Counted from the stretch's first letter, positions 51,813-61,747 are shown. The stretch is DNA of 64,000 nt from Fervidifonticultor_A tertius (GCA_031459235.1 JAVKIY010000001.1:59867-123866); one strand, 5' to 3'. Notes: generated from the sequence alone by a model not told the origin. Translations and numbers: made by a program.

Positions 51813-53252
51813 CTAGAACCGAAGCAGCAGCGACGCCGCGGACACCAGGGTGACGAACGGCTGGGGAAACAGGCCGGCGGCGAGCGTGCCCAAGCCGGTG
51901 ATGCCGAGCGCGAGCTGCAGCGCTGCGGGCTGGCCCACCGGCCCCGCGGAGGCCGGTGGCATCAGGAACATCGCCCGGATGACCCCCACGTAGTAGTACA
52001 GCGCGATCACACTGTTGACCACACCGATTGCCGCCAGCCAGATGAGCCCGTTCTGGACCGCCGCCCCGAAGATGTAGAACTTCCCGACGAACCCCGCCGT
52101 CGGCGGGATGCCGGTGAGCGAGAGCATGAACAGCGCCATCAGCCAGGCCAGCGCGGGGGCGCGCTCGCCCAGCCCGGCATAGGCCGGAATGTCGTCGGTG
52201 CCCAGGCGCTGGCCCACCGTCACCGCGACGAAGAACGCGCCCAGATTGGTGAACGCGTACGCCAGGATGTAGTACAGCAGCCCCTGGGCGAACTCACCGG
52301 CGTAGGCGGCCACGCCCATGAGCAGGAAGCCGGCGTGCGAGATGCTGGAGTAGGCCAGCATGCGCTTGATGTTGCGCTGCGGCAGCGCCAGCAGGTTCCC
52401 GACCGTCATGGTGACCGCGGACAGTCCCGCGATCAGCGTGATCCAGTCCACCGGCGCCGAGGCGAACGCCACGGCCAGCAGCCGCAGGAGCACCGCGAAG
52501 CCGGCGGCCTTGGAGGCGACCGACAGGAACGCCGCGACCGGGGTGGGCGCGCCCTCGTAAACATCGGGGGTCCACTGGTGGAAGGGGACCATCGAGACCT
52601 TGAACCCGATGCCGGCCAGGGCCATCACCAGCGCCACCACCACCGCCGGCCGGGGTGCGCCGCTGAGCGCGGAGGCGATCGCGTAGAGGCTCGTCTGCCC
52701 GGTGAGGCCGTAGAGGATCGAGAAGCCATAGATCATCACCGCCGAGGCCCCGGCGCCGAACAGGAAGTACTTGAGCCCGGCCTCGTTGCCCCGGCGGTCC
52801 GCCTTGAAGTACCCCGCCATGACGTACGAGCACAGGCTCACGAACTCGATCGACAGCACGACCATGATCAGGTCGGCGCTCCCGGCCATCAGGCTGAGGC
52901 CCAGCGCGGTGAAGGTGAGCAGGATGTACATCTCGCCTTCGAACTGCGTCTGCCCCCGCAGCACGTCCATCGCCGAAAGGATCACCAGCACCGTGGACGC
53001 GACCGCGACAATCTTGAAGAAGATGGCGAACCCGTCCACGACGTAGGTGCCGAAGAAGACCGTCCGCGGCGTGACCCCGACCAGGCCCAGGATGGGCACC
53101 AGGCCGAGGGTGAGTCCCGCCGCCGCCGCCCAGCCCACGATCGCCTTGCGGCCGCTGGGGACGAACAGGTCCAGCACGAGCAGCAGCAGGCCGAGCCCCG
53201 CGAGCCAGATCTCGGGGCTGACGGCCCAGAGGTCCTCAATCGGCAGCGGCAT
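51813..53252 (-). CDS. nuoN: NADH-quinone oxidoreductase subunit N
   Basis: A 479-residue antiporter-like membrane subunit of complex I with about 14 TM helices. The helix with KVSMVPFHQWTPDVYEGAPT carries the conserved Lys and the discontinuous proton-channel helix. Last gene of the nuo membrane-arm operon. Confidence 0.97.
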   Translation of the reverse strand: MPLPIEDLWAVSPEIWLAGLGLLLLVLDLFVPSGRKAIVGWAAAAGLTLGLVPILGLVGVTPRTVFFGTYVVDGFAIFFKIVAVASTVLVILSAMDVLRGQTQFEGEMYILLTFTALGLSLMAGSADLIMVVLSIEFVSLCSYVMAGYFKADRRGNEAGLKYFLFGAGASAVMIYGFSILYGLTGQTSLYAIASALSGAPRPAVVVALVMALAGIGFKVSMVPFHQWTPDVYEGAPTPVAAFLSVASKAAGFAVLLRLLAVAFASAPVDWITLIAGLSAVTMTVGNLLALPQRNIKRMLAYSSISHAGFLLMGVAAYAGEFAQGLLYYILAYAFTNLGAFFVAVTVGQRLGTDDIPAYAGLGERAPALAWLMALFMLSLTGIPPTAGFVGKFYIFGAAVQNGLIWLAAIGVVNSVIALYYYVGVIRAMFLMPPASAGPVGQPAALQLALGITGLGTLAAGLFPQPFVTLVSAASLLLRF

Positions 53253-53261
53253 CGGTGGCGC

Positions 53262-54770
53262 CTACCGCAGGACCGTGACCAGGCTGGCCATGGCGGCGTT
53301 GATGACCTCGAGCAGCGGCCGCGGGTAGACACCGAAGACGAGCATGATGGCCGCGAGCGGCACGAGCGAGACCGCTTCGCGGCCGTCCAGGTCGGGCAGC
53401 GCGGCCCACCGTGGGTTCTTCGGGCCGAGGAAGATGCGCTGGATGGTCCACAGGAACATGGCCGCGGAGAACACGACCCCGGTCACCGCGATCACCGTGA
53501 GCTCGGGGAAGATCCCGAACGACCCGACGAAGATCAAAAACTCCGCCACGAACCCCATGAGCCCGGGCAGGCCCAGCGAGGCCAGCATCGCCATCATGGT
53601 GATCCCGCTGTACCTCGGGAGCACCGCGCCGAGCCCGCCGAAGTCGTCCACGCCCCGCGTGTGCGCCCGGTAGTCGTAGATGACACCCACGATGAGGAAC
53701 AGCGCGCCCGTGATGATGCCGTGCGCCACCATCTCGAAGACCGCGCCGTTCAGCGCCAGGGTGGCCGCGCCGGCCCGCTCCGGGGCACCCACCGCGCCAG
53801 CGGCTGCGGCCACGCCCAGCATCACGTAACCCATGTGGTTCACGCTGGAGTAGGCGACCAGCTTCTTGAGGTCGGGCTGGGCCATCGCGACAAGGGCGCC
53901 GTAGACCACGCCGATGACCGCCAGGATCGCCACGACGGGCGCGTACTCCCGGAACGTCTCGGGGAGCATCGGGAGGCTGATCCGCACGAACCCGTAGGTG
54001 CCCAGCTTCAGCAGCACCCCGGCCAGGATGACGCTGCCCGCGGTGGGGGCCTCGACGTGCGCGTCGGGGAGCCAGGTGTGGAACGGCCACATCGGCACCT
54101 TGATCGCGAACGCCAGGAAGAACCCCCAGAACGCCAGCGACGCCAACAACGGCGCGCGCGCCAGCGGCTGCTGCCCGATCAACTCCAGGATGCCGAACGT
54201 CCGCGGCTCCGCGTTGAAGTAGAGCAGCAAGATGGCCAGCAACATCGCGAGCGAGCCCACCAGGGTATAGAGGAAGAACTTGATGGCCGCGTACTCCTTG
54301 CGCGGGCCGCCCCAGATGCCGATCAGGAAGTACATCGGGACGATCGACACTTCCCAGAACACGAAGAACAGGAAGAAGTCCAGGGCGGCGAACACGCCGA
54401 CCATCGCGGTCTCGAGCAGGAGGAAGAGGAACAGGTACTCCTTGACGCGCACGTCCACGCGCCAGGAGTAGACGATCGAGAGCACCGTGAGGAGCGTGGT
54501 CAGGATGACCAGCGGCAGGCTCAGCCCGTCGATGCCGACGTGGTAGTGGACACCGATCGCCGGGATCCAGGCGTAGCGCTCCTGGAGCTGCATCTCCGCG
54601 CCGCCGACCTGGAAGGGCCCCAGCAGCCACAGGGAGACCAGGAACGCGAGCGCCGCGGTCGCCAGCGCGACCTGCCGCATCAGGCGCTCCTGGCCCTTGG
54701 GGATCAGCAGGACGATCAACCCGCCCACCAGCGGCAGGAAGATCGTGATGCTCAACAGGTACCGGTCCAT
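53262..54770 (-). CDS. nuoM: NADH-quinone oxidoreductase subunit M
   Basis: A 502-residue antiporter-like membrane subunit. FAIKVPMWPFHTWLPDAHVE is the conserved channel helix and YSSVNHMGYVMLG a further family helix; the conserved Glu lies in LFFVFWEVSIVPMYFLIGIW. It pumps protons in the distal arm of complex I. Confidence 0.98.
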   Translation of the reverse strand: MDRYLLSITIFLPLVGGLIVLLIPKGQERLMRQVALATAALAFLVSLWLLGPFQVGGAEMQLQERYAWIPAIGVHYHVGIDGLSLPLVILTTLLTVLSIVYSWRVDVRVKEYLFLFLLLETAMVGVFAALDFFLFFVFWEVSIVPMYFLIGIWGGPRKEYAAIKFFLYTLVGSLAMLLAILLLYFNAEPRTFGILELIGQQPLARAPLLASLAFWGFFLAFAIKVPMWPFHTWLPDAHVEAPTAGSVILAGVLLKLGTYGFVRISLPMLPETFREYAPVVAILAVIGVVYGALVAMAQPDLKKLVAYSSVNHMGYVMLGVAAAAGAVGAPERAGAATLALNGAVFEMVAHGIITGALFLIVGVIYDYRAHTRGVDDFGGLGAVLPRYSGITMMAMLASLGLPGLMGFVAEFLIFVGSFGIFPELTVIAVTGVVFSAAMFLWTIQRIFLGPKNPRWAALPDLDGREAVSLVPLAAIMLVFGVYPRPLLEVINAAMASLVTVLR

Positions 54771-54798
54771 CCGCCTCCCGTCCCCCTCCGCCCGGCCG

Positions 54799-56742
54799 CT
54801 ACCGGAACAGGCCCGCGGCGAGCAGCACGATGACCCCGAGCGCGATCGCCAGCAGGTAGTTCTGCGCGCGGCCGGTCTGCACGTACCGGAGCACGCCGCC
54901 GGCGGTCTGCGCGATCCAGCCCAGTAGGTTCACGGCTCCGTCCACGACGTACAGGTCGAAGACCCGGTACAGTCGCGCCAGACCCAGGCCGGCGAAGCCG
55001 AACAGGTTCACGATCAGGTCGATCACGTAGACGTCGAAGGTCCTTAGCGCCCGGGCGACCGCGAGCGTCGGCCGGACGACCGCCGCCGCGTAGAGTTCGT
55101 CGAAGTAGTACTTGTGGGCCACCAGGGTGAACAGCGGGCCCGCGGCGCGCCGCAGGGCCCCCGACGGCACGACCTTCCAGTGGTAGACCGCCGCGGCGGC
55201 GGCGATGCCCGCGCCGGAGGCGCCCACGCCCGCGAGCGCCACGCCCCAGCTGAACGCCGGGGCCTTGAGGCCCTCGAAGTGCAGGTAGTGGTGGAACGGG
55301 TTCCCCAGAAACGGCGCGCCGACCAGGCCGATGCCCGCCGAGAAGACCGCCAGCACCCACAGGGGCCGGGTCATGACCGCCGGGCTCTCGTGCGGGTGGG
55401 CGTGGTGCGACCGCGTCGTGCCGGCGAAGGTGTAGAAGATCACCCGGAACATGTAGAACGCCGTCAGGAACGCCGCCGCCAGGGCCATCGCGTACAGCCC
55501 CCGGTGGTGGTGGAACGCCTCGAGCAGGATCTCGTCCTTACTCCAGAAGCCGGCGAACGGCGGCACGCCGGCCAGCGCCAGCGTGCCGATCAAGAACGTC
55601 CAGTAGGTGGACGGCATGGCGCGCGCCAGGCCGCCCATCGCCTTGATGTCGTTGGTGTGCATCGCGTGGATCACGCTGCCGGCGCCCAGGAACAGCAAGG
55701 CCTTGAAGAAGGCGTGCGTCATCAGGTGGAACATGCCGGCCGCGTACCCGAGCATGCCCAGGCCGAGCATCATGTACCCGAGCTGGCTGATCGTCGAGTA
55801 GGCGAGCACGCGCTTGATGTCGTCCTGCACGACGGCGATCGTGGCCGCCATGAGCGCGGTGACCGCGCCGATCCACGCGACCACCGTGAGCGCCCCGTGC
55901 CCCGGTGACTCGAAGAACAGCAGGTAGGTCCGCGCGACCATGTACACGCCGGCGGCCACCATGGTCGCGGCGTGGATGAGCGCGGACACCGGCGTCGGGC
56001 CCTCCATGGCATCGGGCAACCAGGTGTGCAGCGGCACCTGGGCCGATTTACCGATCGCCCCGCCGAAGAGGAGCACCGCGACCACGGTGAGCAGCGGCAG
56101 CCCGCCCACCATCATCCCCTCGAGCGCCCCGGCGTGCACCTTCGCGAAGATCTCCTCGAACCGGAACGTGCCCAGGGTGAAGAAGACCAGCAGGATGCCC
56201 AGGAACATGAAGAGGTCGCCGACGCGCGTCGTGACGAACGCCTTCATCGACGCGCGCGCGGCCGACGGCTTCTCGAAGTAGAACCCGATGAGCAGGTAGG
56301 AGCACAGCCCCACCAGCTCCCACCCGGCGTAGAGGAACAGCAGGTTGTTCGCGAGCACGAGCAGCAGCATCGACGCCGCGAAAAGCGACAGGTAGGCGAA
56401 GAAGCGGGAGAACCGCGGGTCGTCGTGCATGTACCCGACGGAGTAGACGAAGATCATCGACCCGACGATCGTGACCACGAGCAGCATGACGGTGGTCAGG
56501 TTGTCCACCCGCAGGCCCAGGTCGAGCGCCGTCTGACCGTAGGGCACCCAGCGCACGTTGAGCTCGTGGGCCTTTGCGCCCCCCAGCCCCTCGACGAAGA
56601 TGCCGATCGACAGCAGCGCGGCCAGCCCGATGCCGGCGATGGCCACGTAGGCGCCCCGGCCCGGCAGCCTCGGCCCGAAGGCGAAGATGAGGGCGCAGGC
56701 GACCAGCGGCAGGACCGGGATCAGCCAGGCCAGCTCACGCAT
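54799..56742 (-). CDS. nuoL: NADH-quinone oxidoreductase subunit L
   Basis: A 647-residue antiporter-like subunit with about 16 TM helices and the long C-terminal lateral helix. KSAQVPLHTWLPDAMEGPTP is the channel helix, and YSTISQLGYMMLGLG is conserved. It is the distal pumping subunit. Normal length. Confidence 0.98.
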   Translation of the reverse strand: MRELAWLIPVLPLVACALIFAFGPRLPGRGAYVAIAGIGLAALLSIGIFVEGLGGAKAHELNVRWVPYGQTALDLGLRVDNLTTVMLLVVTIVGSMIFVYSVGYMHDDPRFSRFFAYLSLFAASMLLLVLANNLLFLYAGWELVGLCSYLLIGFYFEKPSAARASMKAFVTTRVGDLFMFLGILLVFFTLGTFRFEEIFAKVHAGALEGMMVGGLPLLTVVAVLLFGGAIGKSAQVPLHTWLPDAMEGPTPVSALIHAATMVAAGVYMVARTYLLFFESPGHGALTVVAWIGAVTALMAATIAVVQDDIKRVLAYSTISQLGYMMLGLGMLGYAAGMFHLMTHAFFKALLFLGAGSVIHAMHTNDIKAMGGLARAMPSTYWTFLIGTLALAGVPPFAGFWSKDEILLEAFHHHRGLYAMALAAAFLTAFYMFRVIFYTFAGTTRSHHAHPHESPAVMTRPLWVLAVFSAGIGLVGAPFLGNPFHHYLHFEGLKAPAFSWGVALAGVGASGAGIAAAAAVYHWKVVPSGALRRAAGPLFTLVAHKYYFDELYAAAVVRPTLAVARALRTFDVYVIDLIVNLFGFAGLGLARLYRVFDLYVVDGAVNLLGWIAQTAGGVLRYVQTGRAQNYLLAIALGVIVLLAAGLFR

Positions 56743-56745
56743 CGG

Positions 56746-57057
56746 CTACCACTTCATGACGTTGATCTCGTCGACGTGGACGGTCTCCAGGTTCCGGTAG
56801 GCCGACATGACCAGCGCGAGACCCACGCCCGCCTCGCAGGCGGCCAGCGTGATGACCACCAGCGCGAACACCTGCCCGTTGAGCGCCCCGGGGGCGACGT
56901 ACTTGTTGAACGCCACGAGGTTGATGTTCGCGGCGTTGAGCATGAGCTCGACACCCATCAGGATCGCCACCGCGTTCCGCCGGGTGAGCATGGCGAACAG
57001 CCCCAGGCAGAACAGCAGCGTCGAGAGGACCAGGAAGTGCGTCAGGCCCAGCGTCAC
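56746..57057 (-). CDS. nuoK: NADH-quinone oxidoreductase subunit K
   Basis: A 103-residue three-helix subunit. VAILMGVELMLNAANINLVA contains the conserved Glu, and LVVITLAACEAGVGLALV the second. It belongs to the E-channel next to NuoJ. Confidence 0.97.
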   Translation of the reverse strand: MTLGLTHFLVLSTLLFCLGLFAMLTRRNAVAILMGVELMLNAANINLVAFNKYVAPGALNGQVFALVVITLAACEAGVGLALVMSAYRNLETVHVDEINVMKW

Positions 57058-57067
57058 GGACGCCTCC

Positions 57068-57559
57068 CTACCGCTCCCGCCGCGCGATAACGATCGCGCC
57101 CATCAGCGCGACCAGCAGGACGAAGCTGGTCACGATGAAGACCAGGATGGCGCTGGTCAGGAACGTCGTGCCGATGGACGTGGCGGTGTACTGGGGCAGC
57201 GTCCCCGCCGCGCGCGGCCACGCGGTCCCGAAGAACACGGCCATCAGCAGGGCAGCCAGCACCGCCACCGCGATCGTGCCGGGCAGCACCTGCTCGTTGA
57301 CCTGCCGGAACCGCGCGCCCGTGCCGTGCTCGGTGAGCATGATGACGAACAGGATGAGGACGGTGATGGCGCCCGCGTAGATCAAGACCTGGATGCCCGC
57401 CACGTACTCGGCCTGCAGCAGGATGTAGACCCCCGCGATCCCCAGCAGCGTCGGGATGAGCGACAGGGCGCTGCGGACGATGTTCTGCGAGGCGACCACG
57501 ACGACCGCCGAGACGAGGGTCACCACCGACAGGATGATGAACGCGGCGAGCTGTCCCAT
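57068..57559 (-). CDS. nuoJ: NADH-quinone oxidoreductase subunit J
   Basis: A 163-residue five-helix subunit. VAGIQVLIYAGAITVLILFV is the hallmark helix of the family with its pi-bulge region. ATG 57559 is chosen; a much longer open frame upstream runs antisense-like through nuoH and is not coding. It follows nuoH by two bases. Confidence 0.95.
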   Translation of the reverse strand: MGQLAAFIILSVVTLVSAVVVVASQNIVRSALSLIPTLLGIAGVYILLQAEYVAGIQVLIYAGAITVLILFVIMLTEHGTGARFRQVNEQVLPGTIAVAVLAALLMAVFFGTAWPRAAGTLPQYTATSIGTTFLTSAILVFIVTSFVLLVALMGAIVIARRER

Positions 57560-57561
57560 GG

Positions 57562-58542
57562 CTAGAAGGTGACCCGGTACCCCGTAATGAGGATCCAGAC
57601 CAGACCCGCGGGAAGCAGGACCTTCCACGACAGGTTGAGGAGCTGGTCGAGCCGGTAGCGCGGGTAGGTCCAGCGTACCCACATCAGCAGGAACACGATC
57701 AGGTACATCTTGAGGAGGAACCAGACGACCCCCGGCAGCACCGGGCCCTTCCACCCGCCCAGGAACAGCGTGGTCGCCATGGCCGCCATGGCGAACATCT
57801 CGCCGTACTCGCCGAGCTGGAAGAGCGCGAAGCGCATGCCGGTATACTCGGAGAAGTACCCCGCCACCAACTCGGACTCGGCCTCGGGCAGGTCGAAGGG
57901 CACGCGGTTCACCTCGGCGGTGGCCGCGATCAGGAAGATCACGAAGGCCGGGAACTGCCGGAAGGCGAACGAACCGAACCACCCCGCCTGCGCCTCCACG
58001 ATGCCGACCGTCGAGAGCGTGCCCGCCTCCATCGCGACGGCGATCAGGGCCATCGCCAGCGGCAGCTCGTAGCTGATCATCTGCGAGGCCGACCGCAACC
58101 CGCCGAGCAGGGCGTACTTGTTGTTGGACGCGAAGCCGCCGGCCAGGATGCCGACGACCGTGAGCGAGGCCATGGCGGCGAAGAAGACGACGCCGATGTT
58201 GAGGTCGCGCACCACCAGCACGCGGTCGCCGAGCGTCCCGAAGGGGATCACCACCCAGCTCATCAACCCCGCCACCGCCACCACCAGCGGCGCGGTGTTG
58301 AAGATGGCGCGGTCGGCCGCGCGGGGCTCGATGTGCTCCTTCTGGAGGAGCTTGATCGTGTCCGCCACAGTCTGCAGGAGCCCCTGCGGCCCGACGTGCT
58401 TGGGCCCCAGGCGCGACTGGATCCAGCCGCCGACCTTCCGCTCGAGCAGCACGCCGAACATGGCCGCCACCACGGCCATGAAGGTGAAGACCGCCGCGGT
58501 CAGCAGCACGGCGCGAACGATCTCGAGCGGCCAGTTCACCAT
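57562..58542 (-). CDS. nuoH: NADH-quinone oxidoreductase subunit H
   Basis: A 326-residue eight-helix subunit that forms the quinone chamber. LERKVGGWIQSRLGPKHVGP and NRVPFDLPEAESELVAGYFS are diagnostic, with the acidic loop that couples quinone reduction to pumping. Confidence 0.97.
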   Translation of the reverse strand: MVNWPLEIVRAVLLTAAVFTFMAVVAAMFGVLLERKVGGWIQSRLGPKHVGPQGLLQTVADTIKLLQKEHIEPRAADRAIFNTAPLVVAVAGLMSWVVIPFGTLGDRVLVVRDLNIGVVFFAAMASLTVVGILAGGFASNNKYALLGGLRSASQMISYELPLAMALIAVAMEAGTLSTVGIVEAQAGWFGSFAFRQFPAFVIFLIAATAEVNRVPFDLPEAESELVAGYFSEYTGMRFALFQLGEYGEMFAMAAMATTLFLGGWKGPVLPGVVWFLLKMYLIVFLLMWVRWTYPRYRLDQLLNLSWKVLLPAGLVWILITGYRVTF

Positions 58543-58554
58543 GCGCGGCCGGCC

Positions 58555-58914
58555 CTACGTCCACTCCAGGGCGCCCTTGCGCCAGGCGTGGATCAGCCCC
58601 AGCAGCAGGATGCCCACGAAGATCAGCATGACGAAGAAGGCATAGCGGCCGTACTGTCGGAACACGATCGACCAGGGGTAGAGGTAGATCACCTCGACGT
58701 CGAAGATGACGAAGACCAGCGAGAACAGGTAGTAGCGCACGTTGAACTGCGCCCACGCCTGCCCGAACGGCACGACCCCGGACTCGTAGGTGGTGCGCTT
58801 CTGCGGCTGCGCCAGGCGCGGCGCCAGGGCCCAGACGACGGCCAGCGGCAGGGCGGCCATCGCCAGACCCACGACGAGGAACACGCCCACGTAGAGCCAG
58901 TCAACCAGCAGCAT
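58555..58914 (-). CDS. nuoA: NADH-quinone oxidoreductase subunit A
   Basis: A 119-residue three-helix subunit. YESGVVPFGQAWAQFNVRYY and FVIFDVEVIYLYPW are the conserved loop and helix. It opens the operon nuoAHJKLMN. Subunits B, C, D, E, F, G and I are not in the window. Confidence 0.96.
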   Translation of the reverse strand: MLLVDWLYVGVFLVVGLAMAALPLAVVWALAPRLAQPQKRTTYESGVVPFGQAWAQFNVRYYLFSLVFVIFDVEVIYLYPWSIVFRQYGRYAFFVMLIFVGILLLGLIHAWRKGALEWT

Positions 58915-59067
58915 GCCCGTCCCTCGCGCATGTCCGCCGGGGCGTGGGGTCCACGGTGGGGATCAACGCCCGGCTCGCTCGCACCTGTGCTCCCGGCGGT
59001 CGGGATGTTCGAATGGATGGCTCTGCACGAACCGACGCTGAGTGTTCGGCGCCGGCGACCCGGACTC

Positions 59068-60414
59068 CTACGGCCGACCGGCCACCGGCATGCGGCGGTC
59101 GGGCGCCGGCCGCCCGGCGGCACCCATCACCCGGAGCACGGCGGCGGCCAGGCGGAGCGGGTCGTGGCGGAGCAGCTCCGCCTCGCTCATCAGGCCGGCG
59201 CCCAGCGGCGCCAGGCCCATCGCCTCCAGCTCCTCCAGCGCCGGATCCACGGGGCGGCTTCCCTGGTCGGCGTACCGATCCAGCAGGGCGCGGTTCCGCG
59301 GCGGCGTGGTGTTGACCAGCACATGGCCGAAGAGCGCCGCGCCGGCGTGCGCGTGGATGGCGCGTACGTGGTCGGCCGCGGTGTAACCGTCGGTCTCGCC
59401 CGGCTGGGTCATGACGTTGCAGACATAGACGCAGGGCACCTGCGCCTCGCGGATCGCCTCCGCGATGCCGCGGACCAGCAGGGTGGGAATCACGCTGGTG
59501 TACAGGCTGCCCGGGCCGATGACGATCAGGTCGGCCTCGGCGATGGCCTCCAGCACCTCGGGGAGCGGGTAGACTTCATCCGGCCGCAGGAACACGCGCC
59601 GGATGCGCCGCCGGGCCGCGGTGATGTTCGACTCGCCCTCCACCACCCCGCCGTCCTCGAACTGGGCCACCAGCACGACGTCGTGGCCCGTGGCCGGCAG
59701 CACGCGGCCGCGGATGTTGAGGACCTTGCTCGTCTCCTTGACGGCCATCTCCACATCGCCCGTGACGCCGGTCAGGCTGGCGATGAAGAGGTTGCCGAAG
59801 GCGTGGCCGTCGAGCGCGCCGCCCTTGAAGCGATACTCGAACAGCCGGGTCATCAGCGGCTCGGACTCGGCGAGCGCCACCAGGCAGTGCCGGATATCGC
59901 CCGGCGGCAGGATGCCGAGTTCGCGGCGCAGCCGGCCCGAGGAGCCGCCGTCGTCGAAGACGGTGACCACCGCGGTGATGTTCGAGGTGTGGTGCTTCAG
60001 CCCGCGCAGCAGCGTGGCCAGCCCGGTCCCGCCGCCGAGCGCGACGACATGCAGGCCGCGTCGCCGCCGGCGGCGCTCGCGCAGCTCCTCGACGATCGTG
60101 GTGCTGCCGGAGGGGAAGAGCACGCGGTCGATGGACCGCAACACGCCGCGCAGTCCCAGCGCCACCAGCGCCAGCCCGGCCCCGAGCCCGAGTGTGCCGA
60201 GCCACAGCGGCGTCAGGCGCCCGCCCGTGGCCTCGCCCGCCCGGCCGGCCAGCCGCTCCACCGCCGCCTCGTAGGCGGCGAGCACGCCGACCTCGGCGAG
60301 CAAGGAGAACCCCGCGCCGAATAGGAGCAACCCGAGCCCGATGAGCAGGCCCCAGCGCTTGATGCCGATGCCCGGCGTCAACCAGCGCAGCCAGCGTCGG
60401 AGCTGATCGCTCAC
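59068..60414 (-). CDS. yvcK: YvcK-family gluconeogenesis factor (CofD-like)
   Basis: A 448-residue protein: an N-terminal two-helix membrane anchor (residues 15-100), then the CofD/YvcK domain with VVALGGGTGLATLLRGLKHH, TVFDDGGSSGRLR, GNLFIASLTGVTGDVE and IGPGSLYTSVIPTLLVRGI. It is needed for carbon-source use and envelope integrity in Bacillus. The GTG start overlaps the rapZ stop (GTGA). The membrane anchor occurs in several lineages. Confidence 0.93.
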   Translation of the reverse strand: MSDQLRRWLRWLTPGIGIKRWGLLIGLGLLLFGAGFSLLAEVGVLAAYEAAVERLAGRAGEATGGRLTPLWLGTLGLGAGLALVALGLRGVLRSIDRVLFPSGSTTIVEELRERRRRRRGLHVVALGGGTGLATLLRGLKHHTSNITAVVTVFDDGGSSGRLRRELGILPPGDIRHCLVALAESEPLMTRLFEYRFKGGALDGHAFGNLFIASLTGVTGDVEMAVKETSKVLNIRGRVLPATGHDVVLVAQFEDGGVVEGESNITAARRRIRRVFLRPDEVYPLPEVLEAIAEADLIVIGPGSLYTSVIPTLLVRGIAEAIREAQVPCVYVCNVMTQPGETDGYTAADHVRAIHAHAGAALFGHVLVNTTPPRNRALLDRYADQGSRPVDPALEELEAMGLAPLGAGLMSEAELLRHDPLRLAAAVLRVMGAAGRPAPDRRMPVAGRP

Positions 60415-61283
60415 GACGCCGCCTCCGCCTCGCCGTTGCGGCGCAGGTCGCGGTGCCGCACCCGCACGCGGTACCCCAGGCGCCTGAGCTGCCGGCCGAG
60501 CAGGTCGCCGAGGACCACCGAGCGATGACGGCCGCCGGTGCAGCCCACGCCGATGGTGAGGTGGGTCTTGCCCTCCTGCACGAACCGCGGGAGCAGGTAA
60601 GCGGCGAACTCACGGAGCCGGCCCACGAACTCGCGCGTCTCGGGCTGGCCCAGCACGAATCGCCGCACCCGCGGGTGCGTGCCGGGCAGCGGCCGCAGCG
60701 CCTCGTGGTAGTGCGGGTTCGGGAGGAACCGGACGTCGAACAGCAGGTCGGCGTCGATCGGGATGCCGTACTTGTACCCGAAGGTAACGATGCTGACCGT
60801 AAGCGGCGGCGCGGCGCCCCGGCCGGTCGGGTAGGCGCCGGCGATCTCGCCGCGGAGGTCCTGCACACTCAGCCGCGTCGTGTCGATGATGCGCTGGGCG
60901 CGGCCCTTCACGGCCTCGAGCCGGCGGCGCTCCGCCCGGATGCCGGCCAGTACGCTGCCGGTCTGGGCGAGCGGGTGCTTCCGGCGCGTCTCCTTGAAGC
61001 GCCGCACCAGCACCTCGTCCGCCGCGTCGAGGAAAAGGATGCTGGCCGCCAGCCCCCGCCGGCGCACGTCCTCCACGGCCGAGAGGAGTTCGTCGAAGAA
61101 CTCGCCGCCGCGGATGTCGATGCCGAGCGCCACCCGTCGGATGCGTCCTCCCGAGTGCAGACAGAGGTCGGCGAACTTGGGCAACAGCGCCGGCGGCAGG
61201 TTGTCCACGCAGAAGAACCCGAGATCCTCGAAGACGCGCAGCGCGGTGGACTTGCCGGCGCCCGAGAGCCCGGTGACGATCAC
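60411..61283 (-). CDS. rapZ: RNase adapter/nucleotide-binding protein RapZ
   Basis: A 290-residue P-loop protein. MIVTGLSGAGKSTALRVFED is the Walker A region and LGFFCVDNLPPALLPKF follows. The C-terminal domain has FGYKYGIPIDADLLFDVRFL and GVGCTGGRHRS. GTG 61283 is chosen because it matches the E. coli start (MIVSGRSGSGKS); an alternative TTG at 61391 adds 36 residues and overlaps the neighbour. WhiA, which often follows yvcK, is absent. Confidence 0.92.
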   Translation of the reverse strand: MIVTGLSGAGKSTALRVFEDLGFFCVDNLPPALLPKFADLCLHSGGRIRRVALGIDIRGGEFFDELLSAVEDVRRRGLAASILFLDAADEVLVRRFKETRRKHPLAQTGSVLAGIRAERRRLEAVKGRAQRIIDTTRLSVQDLRGEIAGAYPTGRGAAPPLTVSIVTFGYKYGIPIDADLLFDVRFLPNPHYHEALRPLPGTHPRVRRFVLGQPETREFVGRLREFAAYLLPRFVQEGKTHLTIGVGCTGGRHRSVVLGDLLGRQLRRLGYRVRVRHRDLRRNGEAEAAS

Positions 61284-61347
61284 GAACTGGACCCGGTCGC
61301 CCCGACCGCGGCGGACCTGGGGGCGCCGGAGCCGGGTCGGCAGCCGT

Positions 61348-61695
61348 CTACCGCCCGATGAGGTGGCTGAGCCCCGTGCTGATGATCGCAATGAGCAGCG
61401 CCCCCCAGAAGGCTGCGGCGAACGACGAGATCTGGAGCGATCCGGGCGCGAGCCAGGCGACGATGTACAGCATGAGCGCGTTGATCACCAGCGTGAACAG
61501 CCCGAGCGTGAGGATGTTGATGGGCAGCGTGAGGATCAGGAAGACCCAGCGGATGGACGCGTTGACCAGCCCCAGGATCAGCGCAGCGACGATCACCCCG
61601 GTCGTGCCGGGCACCGTCAGCCCGGGCACAACGCGGGACGTGACGTAGATCGCGATGCCGTTGAACAGCCACCGGAGCAGGAATCCGCCGAGCAT
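61348..61695 (-). CDS. Phage holin family 4/YvlD-like membrane protein
   Basis: A 115-residue protein with about four TM helices. The start LLRWLFNGIAIYVTSRVVPG and the loop WVFLILTLPINILTLGLFTL are typical of the phage_holin_4_2/DUF360 (YvlD) family. It is probably an ordinary envelope protein rather than a true holin. It lies between sucD and rapZ in the same orientation. Confidence 0.9.
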   Translation of the reverse strand: MLGGFLLRWLFNGIAIYVTSRVVPGLTVPGTTGVIVAALILGLVNASIRWVFLILTLPINILTLGLFTLVINALMLYIVAWLAPGSLQISSFAAAFWGALLIAIISTGLSHLIGR

Positions 61696-61747
61696 GGGCG
61701 CCTCCCCGAACGATGAGGACGTTGACTCCCAGTATAGCAGCCGGGGG

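Noticed and set aside
52335..54833. 832-residue plus-strand open frame opposite nuoN and nuoM
   Set aside because: Rich in Arg, His, Asp, Gln and Gly with no hydrophobic core; a typical GC-rich shadow of conserved membrane-protein genes.
57560..58756. Long extension of nuoJ upstream through nuoH and nuoA
   Set aside because: The extension is antisense-free shadow sequence of nuoH in another frame; the family start is at 57559.
61284..61391. TTG start extending RapZ by 36 residues
   Set aside because: The extension is Arg-rich, overlaps the neighbouring gene and is absent in characterised RapZ; the GTG at 61283 matches the known start.
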